DNA of 64,000 nucleotides, from contig NZ_CP047358.1 of the NCBI RefSeq assembly GCF_030408855.1, forward strand, positions 1,116,001-1,180,000, written 5' to 3'. Of the stretch, positions 8,603 through 18,231 are shown piece after piece. Positions within the stretch are counted from its first letter, which is position 1. The number at the start of each line of letters is the position of its first letter. Both the position numbers and the translations under genes were made by a program. The notes beneath the pieces are model-generated. The model saw only the letters and a list, made by a program, of their open reading frames with translations, did not search any database and was not told the DNA's origin. Source of the DNA: Corynebacterium glaucum (lineage in GTDB: Bacteria > Actinomycetota > Actinomycetes > Mycobacteriales > Mycobacteriaceae).

Positions 8603-9742
8603 CTACAGGCTGAGCGCGCGCGAGATCGTGCGCAACTTGGCGGTGGTCTCATCCAGCTCCGACCGGGGGTCGGAGCTCGCGACCAGCCCGCCGCCGGCCC
8701 ACGCGCGGGCCTGGTTTCCTGCGCCATTGACCTCAGCGCAGCGGATCGCCACCATGTACTCACCGTCGCCGCTTGCGTCGGTGTATCCAACCGCGCCCGC
8801 GTAGAAACCGCGATCCGATTCCGTCTGCAGGATCATTTTCGCCGCAATATCCTGCGGCGTTCCGCACACTGCGGGAGTGGGGTAGAGCATCTCTGCGAGC
8901 TCAAGCGCGCTCGGCGCTGGCGTGGTCGGAGATTCTCGCAGGATTCCCGCGATCGGGGTGGCGAGGTGCCACATCTCGTTCGTCTTCTCCAAGATGGGAC
9001 GCGCCGGCACGGTGAGCTCGGTGCAGAAGGGGGCGAGAATGTCGCGGATGTGCTCAACCACGAACCGGTGCTCTTCGAGGTCTTTCGCTGAGGAAGCGAG
9101 CCGCTCGCCGGCTGCCGCGTCCGCAACGGGATCGTCGATTTTCCGCGCCGCGGAACCCGCCAGCGGGTAGGAACTCACGCGCACACCCTGGCGCTTGACC
9201 AGCACCTCAGGGGAAGACCCCACGAGGAAGTGCCCGTCTCGCCCAGCGGGTGAGAGGTCTGCAATGAACCCGTCGCCTGAAGCAGCCAGGTCGATCAGTC
9301 TGGCGGCAACCAACCGGGGATCGACGGGGGGATCAAACGCGATATCAACCGCGCGAGCCAGTACTACCTTTTCAAGGGCCGTGCGGCGGATCTCGTCCAC
9401 AGTAAGAGCAACGCGGCGCAGATGCTCCTCTGGGGACGGATCGACTCCAGCAACCCGGGCGTGGAGAACTGCACCGGGGCCCTCGCGGTAATAAGGGTGC
9501 GGGTTCAGGATCCCTGGTTCCCGGATGATCGAGGCTGGGACTGTGAGCGCCGCTGGCTCTGCTTTGTTGAACGGAAGCGCGCCGACCACCATCTCGACCT
9601 CGCCCCGGGTGAGCGCGGCGGACGCTTCGCGCACATCGGTGAACGTGCGCTCTACGCCCTGCGTCCGGACGGATCCAGAAGTACGCGACAGCAGGAAGTC
9701 TGGTGCGGAGGACGGGCGCGACGGCAGCCGGGAAGATGGCAT
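8603..9742 (-). CDS. isochorismate synthase (MenF/EntC family)
   Basis: Converts chorismate to isochorismate, feeding menaquinone or, in some species, siderophore synthesis. The 379-residue protein has the chorismate-binding fold. Visible markers are FLVGSSPEVLVKR, SYPLAGSAAR, the LEEHRFVVEHIRD helix, and PTPAVCGTPQDIA followed by FYAGAVGY. TACACT eight bases before the ATG at 9742 suggests a leaderless start. It stands alone on the minus strand, convergent with the FAH gene and separated by 11 bases. No other men or ent genes are in the window, so the pathway it serves cannot be decided here. Confidence 0.9.
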   Translation of the reverse strand: MPSSRLPSRPSSAPDFLLSRTSGSVRTQGVERTFTDVREASAALTRGEVEMVVGALPFNKAEPAALTVPASIIREPGILNPHPYYREGPGAVLHARVAGVDPSPEEHLRRVALTVDEIRRTALEKVVLARAVDIAFDPPVDPRLVAARLIDLAASGDGFIADLSPAGRDGHFLVGSSPEVLVKRQGVRVSSYPLAGSAARKIDDPVADAAAGERLASSAKDLEEHRFVVEHIRDILAPFCTELTVPARPILEKTNEMWHLATPIAGILRESPTTPAPSALELAEMLYPTPAVCGTPQDIAAKMILQTESDRGFYAGAVGYTDASGDGEYMVAIRCAEVNGAGNQARAWAGGGLVASSDPRSELDETTAKLRTISRALSL

Positions 9743-9886
9743 GGGGACACAGTGTATCGCTCCGCGAATTTGGCGCGATCATGGGAGTGAAGCCCTGGTT
9801 GTCCCGACGTTGGCCCCGTATTAATGTTCTAGTTTCTGTGGTTGTCGCAGTGACGCATGCGGCGCATTCTGTGGAAGGTAAATGCA

Positions 9887-10870
9887 GTGTTCAAACATGT
9901 GAAGCTCCGTGTGTTGGCCACCGGAGCGGCGATCGCGGTGGCGGTAGGGATCGCCGTAGGCCCACAAGCAGGCGCCCAGGACCTCTCGTCGCAGATCCAG
10001 CGCGATATTGCCTCCGCCGTCGATCAAGCCGCGACCGAGTGGGACAATTTCGTGCGGATGGCAACCGAGTCTCTGGGGAACGGGTCCTCGCTGCCAGTCT
10101 TACCCAACGGCCCAGTTGCCAACGGCCAAAACAGGGAACTCTCTATAAACGGACGTTCTTACCTGGTCTGGGTTCCGGCGAACTACAACCCTTCGCGCCC
10201 GATGCCTGTTGTGGTGGGATACTCCGCCTTGGGCAACTCGACAGAAGACTTCCGCAACTACTCCCGGCTGCGCGAATCCACCGCGGGCCGCGAGGCCATC
10301 ATCGTCTACCCGCGCGCTATCGGAGCCTCTTGGGAGGGTCAGGCGACCGCGGCAACCGGCCCCGGCGAAGACATCGCGTTCGTGCGCGCCATGATCGATG
10401 ATCTCGGCCGCCACTACAACATCGACCGAAACCGCATCTACGCCACCGGAATGTCCGCCGGTGGCGGTATGGCAGCAGTGTCTGCTTGCCACATGGCCGA
10501 TCTCTTTGCTGGTGTCGCCAGCGTGTCCGGGGCCTTTTACACTCCGGTGAACATGAACTGCCAAAACCGGCCGATCGCTTTCTATGCGATCCACGGCATG
10601 AACGATCAGGTCATTCCGTACTACGGCGGTGAGCGCAGGGGCGCCCGCGTGCTCAACTTCCAGGAGGTCTTCTCCTCTTACGAACGCCGCAACCTCTGCG
10701 CCGGCGGCATCGACGTTTCGCCCGCCGCGGTCAATGCTTCCCGTGTCTCTGCCCGCGGCTGCGCCAAGCCAGTGCAGGTTGTCAAGGTCGAAGGCGGGGG
10801 CCACGAGTGGTTCGCGTATCCAAACGCTGCCGAGGAAGTATGGGCTTTCTTGTCTAAGCAGTCCAAATAG
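9887..10870 (+). CDS. secreted esterase, polyhydroxybutyrate-depolymerase-like
   Basis: A predicted exported alpha/beta hydrolase of about 327 residues. The start is the GTG at 9887, seven bases after GGAAGGT; an ATG at 9857 is in frame but lacks such a site. The N-terminus has a signal peptide ending near GAQ. The mature part shows the LpqC/PHB-depolymerase pattern: YLVWVPANYNPSRPMPVVVG, oxyanion region, nucleophile elbow GMSAGGGMA, HGMNDQVIPYYGG and a C-terminal GGHEWFAYP with the likely catalytic His. Four or more cysteines could form disulfides. The natural substrate is unknown. A hairpin follows the stop codon. Confidence 0.85.
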   Translation: MFKHVKLRVLATGAAIAVAVGIAVGPQAGAQDLSSQIQRDIASAVDQAATEWDNFVRMATESLGNGSSLPVLPNGPVANGQNRELSINGRSYLVWVPANYNPSRPMPVVVGYSALGNSTEDFRNYSRLRESTAGREAIIVYPRAIGASWEGQATAATGPGEDIAFVRAMIDDLGRHYNIDRNRIYATGMSAGGGMAAVSACHMADLFAGVASVSGAFYTPVNMNCQNRPIAFYAIHGMNDQVIPYYGGERRGARVLNFQEVFSSYERRNLCAGGIDVSPAAVNASRVSARGCAKPVQVVKVEGGGHEWFAYPNAAEEVWAFLSKQSK

Positions 10871-10900
10871 GCCGTCGATAAGCATCGTGCTTCTCGGCCT
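10869..10900 (+). terminator. hairpin after the esterase gene
   Basis: AGGCCG (10869-10874) pairs with CGGCCT (10895-10900), and an inner AAGCA/TGCTT stem closes a TCG loop. It overlaps the stop codon and contains one copy of the dispersed 11-base motif. No T-run follows, so termination strength is uncertain. Confidence 0.5.
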
Positions 10901-10915
10901 GTAGGGGGCGACCTG

Positions 10916-10921
10916 TAGCAT
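10916..10921 (+). promoter_or_regulatory. -10 element for leaderless gltX
   Basis: TAGCAT ends seven bases before ATG 10929. This spacing puts the transcription start at or next to that ATG, which decides the start over ATG 10920, since 10920 lies inside the -10 box. Confidence 0.55.
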
Positions 10922-10928
10922 GAACCGC

Positions 10929-12431
10929 ATGACTGAAGCCTCGAAAATGCGCGTTCGTTTCTGCCCGTCTCCGACCGGTACTCCGCACGTCGGCATGGTG
11001 CGTACCGCCCTGTTCAACTGGGCGCAAGCGCGGCACGATGGCGGCACGTTTGTCTTTCGCATCGAGGACACGGACGCCGCGCGCGACTCGGAGGATTCGT
11101 ACCAGGCGATCATTGATTCGCTGAACTGGCTGGGCATGTCGTGGGACGAGGGAGTGGTCACCGGTGGGCCGCACGAGCCGTACCGCCAGTCGCAGCGCAT
11201 GGACATCTACAAGGATGTGCTGGACAAGCTCATCGAGGCCGGTGAGGTCTACCCGGCGTACTCCACCAACGAAGAGGTCGTTGAACGCCATAAGGCGGCC
11301 GGCCGCGACCCGCAGCTGGGCTACGACAACTTCGACCGCGACCTCACCCCGGAGCAGATAGAGGCGTACGAGGCGGAAGGTCGCAAACCCGTCTGGCGTC
11401 TGCGCATGCCGGAGCAGGACTGGACCTGGAACGACCTGGTGCGCGGCGAGGTGACCTTCAAGGCGGAGACACAGCCGGACTTCGTGGTGGCGCGTTCCAA
11501 CGGCGCGCCGCTGTACACGCTGGTTAACCCGGTCGACGACGCGTTGATGGGCATTACCCACGTGTTGCGCGGCGAGGATCTACTGTCCTCCACCCCGCGT
11601 CAGATGGCGCTGTACGAGGCGCTCAAGCGCATCGGCATCACCGACTTCACCCCGCAGTTCGGCCACCTGCCGTTTGTGATGGGCCAGGGCAACAAGAAGC
11701 TGTCCAAGCGCGACCCGGAATCGAACCTGTTCAACCACCGCGACAACGGCATCATCCCAGAGGGCATGATCAACTACCTTGCGCTGCTGGGCTGGTCGCT
11801 GTCGTCGGACCAGGACATCTTCACCGTCGATGAGTTCATCAAGGCGTTCGACGTCTCCGACGTGCTGGGCAACCCGGCCCGCTTCGACCAGAAGAAGCTG
11901 GAAGCGATCAACGCGGACCACATCCGCATGCTCGAGCTTGGAGACTTCACGCAGCGCCTGCGCGACTACCTCACCGTGTACACCGACTTCCCGGCCGACT
12001 ACCCGGAGGAGAAGTTCGCTGTTGCGGCCGAGCTGGTGCAGACGCGCATCAAGGTGCTTTCCGACGCGTACGGGCTGCTGAAGTTCCTGGTCACCGCCGA
12101 CGAGGAGCTCGTGTTGGAAGAGAAGGCTGCGAAGAAGAACCTCAAAGAGGCCGCAGTCGAGCCACTTGACGCGGGCATCGCCGCGCTTGAAGCGCTCGGT
12201 GAAGGGGAGTGGACCACGCCCAACATTGAAGCCGCTTTGAACAAGGCGCTTATCGACGACCTCGGGTTGAAGCCGCGCGTCGCCTTCGGCGCGCTTCGTG
12301 TCGGCGTCTCCGGTGAGGCGATTTCCCCACCCCTGTTCGAGTCCATGGAGCTGCTGGGCCGCGATTCCACGCTGGCGCGTTTGCGGGCTGCCCGCGCGGT
12401 CACACCGTACGAGGCTGCGCCAGCTCAGTAG
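10929..12431 (+). CDS. gltX: glutamyl-tRNA synthetase
   Basis: Charges tRNA-Glu, and in Gln-misacylation organisms tRNA-Gln, with glutamate. The class I synthetase of about 500 residues carries the HIGH-type signature [19 protein letters not shown], and the KMSKS-type loop [12 protein letters not shown], followed by the alpha-helical anticodon-binding domain. The start at 10929 is favoured by the leaderless promoter spacing. tRNA-Gln and tRNA-Glu genes lie 134-240 bases downstream under their own promoter, so the enzyme and two potential substrates are neighbours. Confidence 0.97.
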   Translation: MTEASKMRVRFCPSPTGTPHVGMVRTALFNWAQARHDGGTFVFRIEDTDAARDSEDSYQAIIDSLNWLGMSWDEGVVTGGPHEPYRQSQRMDIYKDVLDKLIEAGEVYPAYSTNEEVVERHKAAGRDPQLGYDNFDRDLTPEQIEAYEAEGRKPVWRLRMPEQDWTWNDLVRGEVTFKAETQPDFVVARSNGAPLYTLVNPVDDALMGITHVLRGEDLLSSTPRQMALYEALKRIGITDFTPQFGHLPFVMGQGNKKLSKRDPESNLFNHRDNGIIPEGMINYLALLGWSLSSDQDIFTVDEFIKAFDVSDVLGNPARFDQKKLEAINADHIRMLELGDFTQRLRDYLTVYTDFPADYPEEKFAVAAELVQTRIKVLSDAYGLLKFLVTADEELVLEEKAAKKNLKEAAVEPLDAGIAALEALGEGEWTTPNIEAALNKALIDDLGLKPRVAFGALRVGVSGEAISPPLFESMELLGRDSTLARLRAARAVTPYEAAPAQ

Positions 12432-12494
12432 CTTCGCTCCGAAGAATCGCACCAGTGTGATTCTCTCGCCGAATTTGGCGCTTAAGCTGGCGAT

Positions 12495-12524
12495 TTGGTG
12501 CGAATCGAGGCCGGTGGTTATAGT
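12495..12524 (+). promoter_or_regulatory. promoter of the tRNA-Gln/tRNA-Glu unit
   Basis: TTGGTG (12495-12500) and TATAGT (12519-12524), spaced 18 bases, about 40 bases upstream of tRNA-Gln. It is a good match to a housekeeping sigma promoter. Confidence 0.6.
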
Positions 12525-12564
12525 AATCAACGTTGTTCAGCGCCCCACGGGCCTGGAAAACGAA

Positions 12565-12636
12565 TGGCCTATGGTGTAATTGGCAACACTACGGTTTCTG
12601 GTACCGTCATTCTAGGTTCGAGTCCTGGTAGGCCAG
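12565..12636 (+). tRNA. tRNA-Gln (anticodon CTG)
   Basis: A 72-base cloverleaf. The acceptor stem TGGCCTA pairs with TAGGCCA, the anticodon arm is ACGGT-TTCTGGT-ACCGT with anticodon CTG, and the T-loop is TTCGAGT. CCA is not encoded. It reads CAG codons. Confidence 0.95.
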
Positions 12637-12670
12637 CTGCAGAGCTTTACTGAAGTTCTGTGTCCTATAT

Positions 12671-12743
12671 GCCCCGTTCGTCTAGCGGCCTAGGACGTCG
12701 CCCTCTCACGGCGGTAACACGGGTTCAAATCCCGTACGGGGTA
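12671..12743 (+). tRNA. tRNA-Glu (anticodon CTC), copy 1
   Basis: A 73-base cloverleaf with acceptor GCCCCGT/ACGGGGT, anticodon loop CTCTCAC (anticodon CTC) and T-loop TTCAAAT. CCA is not encoded. The sequence from 12671 to 12747 is identical, as read by eye, to 19352-19428. It is followed by a strong terminator hairpin. Confidence 0.96.
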
Positions 12744-12751
12744 CAACGAAG

Positions 12752-12784
12752 CTCCCAGTCTGGTCCGACCAGCTGGGAGTTTTT
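12752..12784 (+). terminator. rho-independent terminator of the tRNA unit
   Basis: CTCCCAG (12752-12758) pairs with CTGGGAG (12773-12779) around an inner CTGGT/ACCAG stem, followed by TTTTT (12780-12784). This is a textbook intrinsic terminator. Confidence 0.9.
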
Positions 12785-12829
12785 CCCATCCCGCACCTGG
12801 GTGTGGTGCCTGCGGGGTAAGTTGTTTGC

Positions 12830-14188
12830 ATGTCGAAATTTCCCCGCGTCTTGGCAACGGCGATCTGCGCCGCCGCAGTGTCGTCCACCTTCGTCGCCCC
12901 GGTGACTGCCGGTGCCAGCAGCGGGAGTTCTGTCGCCGACACACTCTCCGCAGTGAACCCGCTGTCATCGCTGCTCACAGGCAACCCCACCGACACCGGC
13001 TCAAGCGTGTACGACGCCTCCAGCATCCCATTTGCAGGACTCAGCCTGTCGTCGAACTTTCCACTGTTTGCAGTCCCAGCCCTAATCCTCGCTACACTCG
13101 GCGGAGGTTTGCTGGGTTCGCAGATGTATCAGCGACTCGGCAGCTCCAACGCGTCGCTCAGCTCTGGCTGGACAGATGCGGCAGACACGTTCCCGGACGA
13201 AGACGCGCAGCCGGCCGAGTTCCGCAGGATCTCGCACGTTGAGAACGACATCTACGAGGTCGTCGTGTGGTCGCACGCCATGGGCCGTGAGGTGAAAAAC
13301 GAGATCATCCTGCCCGGTGGGCCCGACAACACCGAACCCCGCCCCACCTTCTACCTCATGATGGGCGCAGATGGCGCTGCTGGCGGATGGTCCTGGCGCA
13401 ACTCCTCCAACTACCAAGAATTCTTCGCCGACAAGCTCGTCAACGTAGTCACCCCCATCGGCTCCGTCTCGTCCATGCAGGCGGATTGGTACATCGACGA
13501 CCCGGCAACCGGTACGAACAAATGGTTGACGTACTTGACCAAGGAGCTCCCTCCGCTTATCGACGAAATGTTCTCGGGCACCGGACGCGATGGCATCGCC
13601 GGAATCTCTATGTCCGGAGGACCTGCGATCTCTATCGCCTCCTATGACCCCGATCGTTTTGTCGCAGCAGCGTCCTACTCGGGGTGCCCTTCGACAACGG
13701 GTGTGGTTGGCGGGCTCTACACCTCCTCGGCGGTGAAGATGAACGGCGGTGACCCGGTGAGGATGTGGGGCTACCCCGGCGACGAGGCGTGGGCTGCCCA
13801 CTCGCCAGTCCTACACCTCGACGCGCTGCGTGATACCGAATTGTTCATCGCCGCTGCCCAGGGAGTCCCCGGTGAAATCGACGGAATCAAGCATTCTTCG
13901 GAACGCCTTGGCCCGCCGGCGATGATCGAGGCCGCGTCGTACGCGTGCTCGAAATACTTCGTGGATACCGCGCGTGCTGCCGGCCTGGACGTGAGCTGGT
14001 ACCCGCTTGTCGAAGGCACGCACAGCTGGGGGCTGTTTGAGGACTCCATGCGCGAAAGCTGGCGCCGCCTCGGCCCAGCGATGAACGTGAAGCCCTATCA
14101 CCGCGCAACTCCGATCACGTCCGAGCCGCCAACATCTGAGGCCCCGCAGCCGCTGGATCGCGAAAACAGCAGCGCAAGCAGCCGCTAA
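12830..14188 (+). CDS. trehalose corynomycolyltransferase (antigen 85-like), copy 1
   Basis: A secreted esterase-D/antigen-85-family enzyme that moves mycolic acids between trehalose and cell-envelope acceptors. The 452-residue protein has a signal peptide (basic MSKFPR, then a hydrophobic run ending around TAGA). The catalytic domain has AGISMSGGPAIS near residue 256, holding the likely nucleophile Ser, and EGTHSWGLF near 395 with the catalytic His. A low-complexity tail rich in Ser, Pro and Thr ends the protein. TAAGTT six bases before the ATG suggests a leaderless start. It is followed by a second family member in the same orientation. Acceptor preference is unknown. Confidence 0.92.
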   Translation: MSKFPRVLATAICAAAVSSTFVAPVTAGASSGSSVADTLSAVNPLSSLLTGNPTDTGSSVYDASSIPFAGLSLSSNFPLFAVPALILATLGGGLLGSQMYQRLGSSNASLSSGWTDAADTFPDEDAQPAEFRRISHVENDIYEVVVWSHAMGREVKNEIILPGGPDNTEPRPTFYLMMGADGAAGGWSWRNSSNYQEFFADKLVNVVTPIGSVSSMQADWYIDDPATGTNKWLTYLTKELPPLIDEMFSGTGRDGIAGISMSGGPAISIASYDPDRFVAAASYSGCPSTTGVVGGLYTSSAVKMNGGDPVRMWGYPGDEAWAAHSPVLHLDALRDTELFIAAAQGVPGEIDGIKHSSERLGPPAMIEAASYACSKYFVDTARAAGLDVSWYPLVEGTHSWGLFEDSMRESWRRLGPAMNVKPYHRATPITSEPPTSEAPQPLDRENSSASSR

Positions 14189-14256
14189 TCTGCATGCCAC
14201 CCGGTAGCATTTGCGCCAAGAATTCACGTTTCGGGGGAAAGTTTGAGAGGAAGAGC

Positions 14257-15387
14257 ATGCTTAACCGCCGCATCGCCGGAGCAGTATTCGCTACATCGCT
14301 GACGCTCGGTGCTGCCACTGCACCATCGGCCACTGCAGAGCCCGATGTTCCGGGCCCGCTTAACGACGGGCGGAGTAGCTTGAGCAGCTCGCCGATCGCA
14401 GCCGGGCCAGCGATGGTGATGGGCAGCCTGATGGGCGGTGTGTTGGGCAAGGCGCTGTTCGGGGGATCGTCGATAAGCAACAATGCCCAACCGGTGACTC
14501 CCAATACTGACGGGCCGATCGGTGAGCTGCGCGGCGTTGAGCAGATCTCGACAACGGTGTGGCGGGTGACCGTGTACTCGCCGTCGATGGACAAAGAGAT
14601 TGTCAATGAGGTGATTGCTCCGGTCGGTGGCCCGGACAACCTGACGCCGCGGCCGACGTACTACATGCTCGGTGGCGCGGGCGGCACGCCGTGGACCGAT
14701 TACGACGGGACGGTGGAGTTCTTTGCAGATAAGAACGTGAACGTCGTCTCGCCGCGGGGCACGCGCGGCACCATGGTCACCGACTGGAATGTGCCGCACG
14801 ATGAGTTCGGCACGCTGAAGTGGGCGACGTATCTGTCTCACGAGCTGCCGCCGGTGATCGACGAGGTGTTCCACGGAACCGGGCGCGACGCGATCGCCGG
14901 CGCCTCAGCACATGGCGGGCCGGCGCTGATGATCGCGACGATGTCGGACCGGTTCGTTGCAGCAGGCACGTATTCGTCGTGCCCGTCGACATCCGGGTTG
15001 GTGGGGAAGCCCTTCGCGCGACTCGGCGTGCGGTTCTACAACGGCGATCCCTCCAAGATGTGGGGCGGCCCTTTCAGCTCCGGATGGGAAGCGAACTCTG
15101 CGGTGAACAACCTTGACGCGCTGCGTGGAAAGCAGCTGTTCCTCACTGCGTCTCGCGGCATTCACTCGGAACACGACGACCGCATGACCGACTCTCCCGA
15201 CTTCCTCCTCGTACCTGACGAGCAGGTGGCGTACGTATGCTCGCGACACTTCATGGCGCGCGCGGATGCCAAGGATGTCGACTACGACTGGTATGAGCTC
15301 ACCGAAGGCACGCACAACATGGGCACGTTCAAGCGGCAGTTGCCGCTCACGTGGGAAACTGTCGGGCCGGCCCTCGGCGTGGAGTGA
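14257..15387 (+). CDS. trehalose corynomycolyltransferase (antigen 85-like), copy 2
   Basis: A second mycolyltransferase-family protein of about 376 residues. The ATG at 14257 is chosen because GAGAGGAAG lies just upstream and it gives a clean signal peptide ending at ATAEP. The fold markers match copy 1, including GPDNLTPRPTYYMLGG, the DEVFHGTGRDAIAG helix and a nucleophile elbow AGASAHGGPALM near residue 215. The elbow differs from the usual SMSGG: the Met and second Ser are replaced by Ala and His. The catalytic His lies in EGTHNMGTF near 349. The 68-base gap after copy 1 suggests one transcript or a local duplication that has diverged. Confidence 0.9.
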   Translation: MLNRRIAGAVFATSLTLGAATAPSATAEPDVPGPLNDGRSSLSSSPIAAGPAMVMGSLMGGVLGKALFGGSSISNNAQPVTPNTDGPIGELRGVEQISTTVWRVTVYSPSMDKEIVNEVIAPVGGPDNLTPRPTYYMLGGAGGTPWTDYDGTVEFFADKNVNVVSPRGTRGTMVTDWNVPHDEFGTLKWATYLSHELPPVIDEVFHGTGRDAIAGASAHGGPALMIATMSDRFVAAGTYSSCPSTSGLVGKPFARLGVRFYNGDPSKMWGGPFSSGWEANSAVNNLDALRGKQLFLTASRGIHSEHDDRMTDSPDFLLVPDEQVAYVCSRHFMARADAKDVDYDWYELTEGTHNMGTFKRQLPLTWETVGPALGVE

Positions 15388-15514
15388 CGACACCGCTAGC
15401 GTTGCGGATAAGCCCCGGATAAAGGGTCTTTACTTCGCGTGTTTTTGTTGCCCGGCGCGGGTGAACTCCCAGTGCTATGGTTGGCGCGATCTTAAGCGAA
15501 GCTAAGGAGACGCA

Positions 15515-16600
15515 TTGTTTACCGCACGAAAGACCTCGCCCGTCATTGCCCTTCTGGGTGCCACCGCTATCGCCCTTGCCGGTTGCTCGGAACCGCCAGA
15601 AGAAACTCCCGAAACCACTGCGGCAGACAACGGCACCGCCACCTCCGCAGCTCGCGAAGGCGATAGAGCCGGTGCTGGCGAAGCTGCATCTTTGACCCTT
15701 TACACCTCCGAGCCGGAGGAAAAGGTCGATGAGATCATCAAGGCCTTCAACGAGGAGCACCCCGACATTGATGTTCAGGTCCACCGCGCGGGCACCGGCG
15801 AGCTGAAGGCTCGAATTGAGGCCGAGCGCAGCTCCGGCGCGGTCGAGGCGGACTTGATCTGGGCCGCCGACGCTCCGACGTTCGAGGAGTTCAAGTCGAA
15901 CGACCTTCTGGCCAAGTTTGAGAATGTGGACTCCGACGATGTCCTTGAAGATGCGGTTGACCCGGATTCCTTTTACGTGGGAACCCGCCTCATCCCGACA
16001 GTAATCGCATATAACACCCAGGTCATCGACGAGGCAGATGCTCCGCAGTCGTGGACGGACCTCACGGACGAACGCTTCCTGGACAAGATCGTGCTGCCGG
16101 ACCCGGCCGTGTCTGGTGCGGCCGCATACAACGCGACCGTGTGGATGAACGACTCTCAGCTCGGCGAGGAGTGGATCACCGCGCTCGGCGAGAACAACCC
16201 GATGATCGCCGCCTCAAACGGCCCGACCTCGCAGGAGATTGCGGGCGGCGGTCACCCGGTCGGCATCGTCGTGGATTACCTCGTGCGTGACTTGGCCGAC
16301 AAGGGCTCTCCGATCAAGGAGGTCTACGCCTCCGAGGGATCGCCGTACATCACTGAGCCGATCGCGGTGTTCAAGGATTCCCAGAACCAGAAGGCTGCGG
16401 AGCTCTTCATCAACTTCATCCTGTCCCAGAAGGGCCAGGAGTTAGCGGTCGAGCAGAACTACCTCCCGGTGATCGACGGAGTCGGCACCCCGGGTGACGC
16501 GCCTGAGCTCAAGGACATCAAGCTGATGGAAGCTGACCTGAAGACGCTGACCGATGACCGGACCCGCTCGGTCGAGTTCTTCCAGAACGCGCTGCAGTAG
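15515..16600 (+). CDS. ABC importer substrate-binding lipoprotein, ferric-iron family
   Basis: An extracytoplasmic solute-binding lipoprotein of 361 residues: lipobox LAGC (Cys24), an acidic linker, then a periplasmic-binding fold starting LTLYTSEPEEKVDEI. Strings such as KARIEAERSSGAVEADLIW, TVIAYNTQVI and AVFKDSQNQKAAELFINF are typical of the FbpA/FutA ferric-iron cluster. Related proteins bind phosphonates, thiamine or polyamines, so the ligand is not certain. The start is TTG at 15515 with AAGGAG seven to eight bases upstream. TGCTATGGT near 15473-15481 is a possible extended -10. It is the first gene of a three-gene importer. Confidence 0.85.
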   Translation: MFTARKTSPVIALLGATAIALAGCSEPPEETPETTAADNGTATSAAREGDRAGAGEAASLTLYTSEPEEKVDEIIKAFNEEHPDIDVQVHRAGTGELKARIEAERSSGAVEADLIWAADAPTFEEFKSNDLLAKFENVDSDDVLEDAVDPDSFYVGTRLIPTVIAYNTQVIDEADAPQSWTDLTDERFLDKIVLPDPAVSGAAAYNATVWMNDSQLGEEWITALGENNPMIAASNGPTSQEIAGGGHPVGIVVDYLVRDLADKGSPIKEVYASEGSPYITEPIAVFKDSQNQKAAELFINFILSQKGQELAVEQNYLPVIDGVGTPGDAPELKDIKLMEADLKTLTDDRTRSVEFFQNALQ

Positions 16601-16611
16601 GTAACGGGGCA

Positions 16612-18231
16612 GTGGCACGGGGCAAAGAAGGACTCACCTTCGGGCTCCGCTTGGCGCACCTTGGTGTCTGGCTTGTCGCAATCGGGGTGTTCGCTGCCCC
16701 GCTAGCGTTAGTCATTTCGCTCGCGCTGGGAGGCAACCAGTTCCCCGTGCTTATTGAGCAGGGGCTGGGAAGGGCGACCTGGAACTCGATTTACACCACG
16801 GTGCTGTCATCCGTCGGCGCCGTGATCATTGGCGGGACGGTCGCAATCCTGCTGGAGCGAACCGACGTGGGCGGTACAACTGGCCTGCGCCTCTTCCTCC
16901 TCTCTCCGTTGCTCGTTCCGCCGTTCGTCGGCGCCATCTCCTGGTTGCAACTTTTCGGACGGAACCAGGGGCTCAACGCGGTGTTCGACCGCCCGATCTG
17001 GGACCTCTACGGTGCCGACGGCATCGTCTTCCTGATGACGCTGCACTCTTACCCGGTCGTGTACGTCATCGTCTCTGCGGCGCTTCGTTCAATCCCATCC
17101 GATTTGGAGCTCGCCGCAAGGGTAGGAGGCGCATCCAGCGGCACCGCCCTTCGCACCGTCACCATCCCTCTCCTCGGGCCAGCGTTTCTCAGTGCGTTCA
17201 CGTTGACCGCCGTGTCCAACCTGGCGGACTTCGGCATCCCTTCGATTCTCGGTTCGCCGGTGCGGTTCGAAACCTTGGCCACCATGGTGTACCGGATGAT
17301 GGAATCCGGGACCGTCTCAAACCCGCTGCAGGTTGTCTCCACCGTCGGTGCTGTGCTCATGCTGCTCGGCGTCGCGGCGGTCGTTGCCGATTACGTTATC
17401 TCGCGGCACGAGACATCCACCGTGACCGGCGGTGGCACGATGAAGCTCGCCCTCGGTACTGCCAAACTCCCAGTCACCATCGTGACTTGGGTACTCGCAC
17501 TCGCCATCACCGTCGGGCCGCTGCTCGGCTTAACCTACCGCGCACTCCTTCCCGCTCCTGGAGTGCCGTTTAATGCCGAAAACATCTCCTTCGACAACTT
17601 CTCGAAAACGTTGGGTAACCCCCGGGTAGTCGACGGGTTCACCAACTCCGTCATCCTCGCCGGCGGGGCCGCCCTGCTGTGCGGACTACTCGGATGGGCA
17701 ATCGGCATCTTGGTCACCCGCACCCGCTCGCGGATGAACACGCCGCTTTCCCTGCTCACGCTGCTCCCTGCAGCGCTGCCAGGCCTGATCATCGGCGTCG
17801 GCTGGGTCATCTTCGGCCGCTACACCGGCATTTACAACACGCGCTGGGTGATTTTGCTCGCCTATGTCTGCGCATTCACCGCCATGGTGCTGCAGGCCGT
17901 GCGCGCGCCGCTGGCGAAGACCCCGGACGCGGTCGAGGAAGCAGCGCAGATCTCAGGCGCTGGCCGGCTGCGCGCGATCTGGGACACCAGTGGACGCATG
18001 GCTCTGCCTGCTGTGTTCTCCGGCGCCGTGCTAGTGGCTGTGACCGCAGTGCGCGAGCTCACTGTCTCCATTTTGCTCGTCGCACCTGGCACCACAACTA
18101 TCGGCGTGCAACTGTTCAACCTGCAGCAATCCGGCAATTACAACCAGGCCTCCGCCCTCGCTTTGATGTTCGCGATCATCGGCATTGTCGCGCTGGCGCT
18201 GACGGTTCGGGGTCCCTCCAAGGAGTCTTAG
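16612..18231 (+). CDS. ABC importer permease, FbpB type (two fused membrane domains)
   Basis: A 539-residue integral membrane protein with about twelve predicted membrane segments arranged as two copies of the binding-protein-dependent permease domain. EAA-type loops are visible around ELAARVGGASSGTALRTV and EEAAQISGAGRLRAIWD, which contact the ATPase. Duplicated single-chain permeases are the rule in the ferric-iron family. The start is GTG 16612, 11 bases after the binding-protein gene. The stop codon directly abuts the ATPase start, so the three genes form an operon. Confidence 0.88.
   Translation: MARGKEGLTFGLRLAHLGVWLVAIGVFAAPLALVISLALGGNQFPVLIEQGLGRATWNSIYTTVLSSVGAVIIGGTVAILLERTDVGGTTGLRLFLLSPLLVPPFVGAISWLQLFGRNQGLNAVFDRPIWDLYGADGIVFLMTLHSYPVVYVIVSAALRSIPSDLELAARVGGASSGTALRTVTIPLLGPAFLSAFTLTAVSNLADFGIPSILGSPVRFETLATMVYRMMESGTVSNPLQVVSTVGAVLMLLGVAAVVADYVISRHETSTVTGGGTMKLALGTAKLPVTIVTWVLALAITVGPLLGLTYRALLPAPGVPFNAENISFDNFSKTLGNPRVVDGFTNSVILAGGAALLCGLLGWAIGILVTRTRSRMNTPLSLLTLLPAALPGLIIGVGWVIFGRYTGIYNTRWVILLAYVCAFTAMVLQAVRAPLAKTPDAVEEAAQISGAGRLRAIWDTSGRMALPAVFSGAVLVAVTAVRELTVSILLVAPGTTTIGVQLFNLQQSGNYNQASALALMFAIIGIVALALTVRGPSKES

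Noticed and set aside
15494..15512. Possible DtxR box before the iron-type importer (CTTAAGCGAAGCTAAGG)
   Set aside because: Its half-sites are only partly symmetric and it aligns poorly with the 19-base consensus. I do not claim iron control from it.
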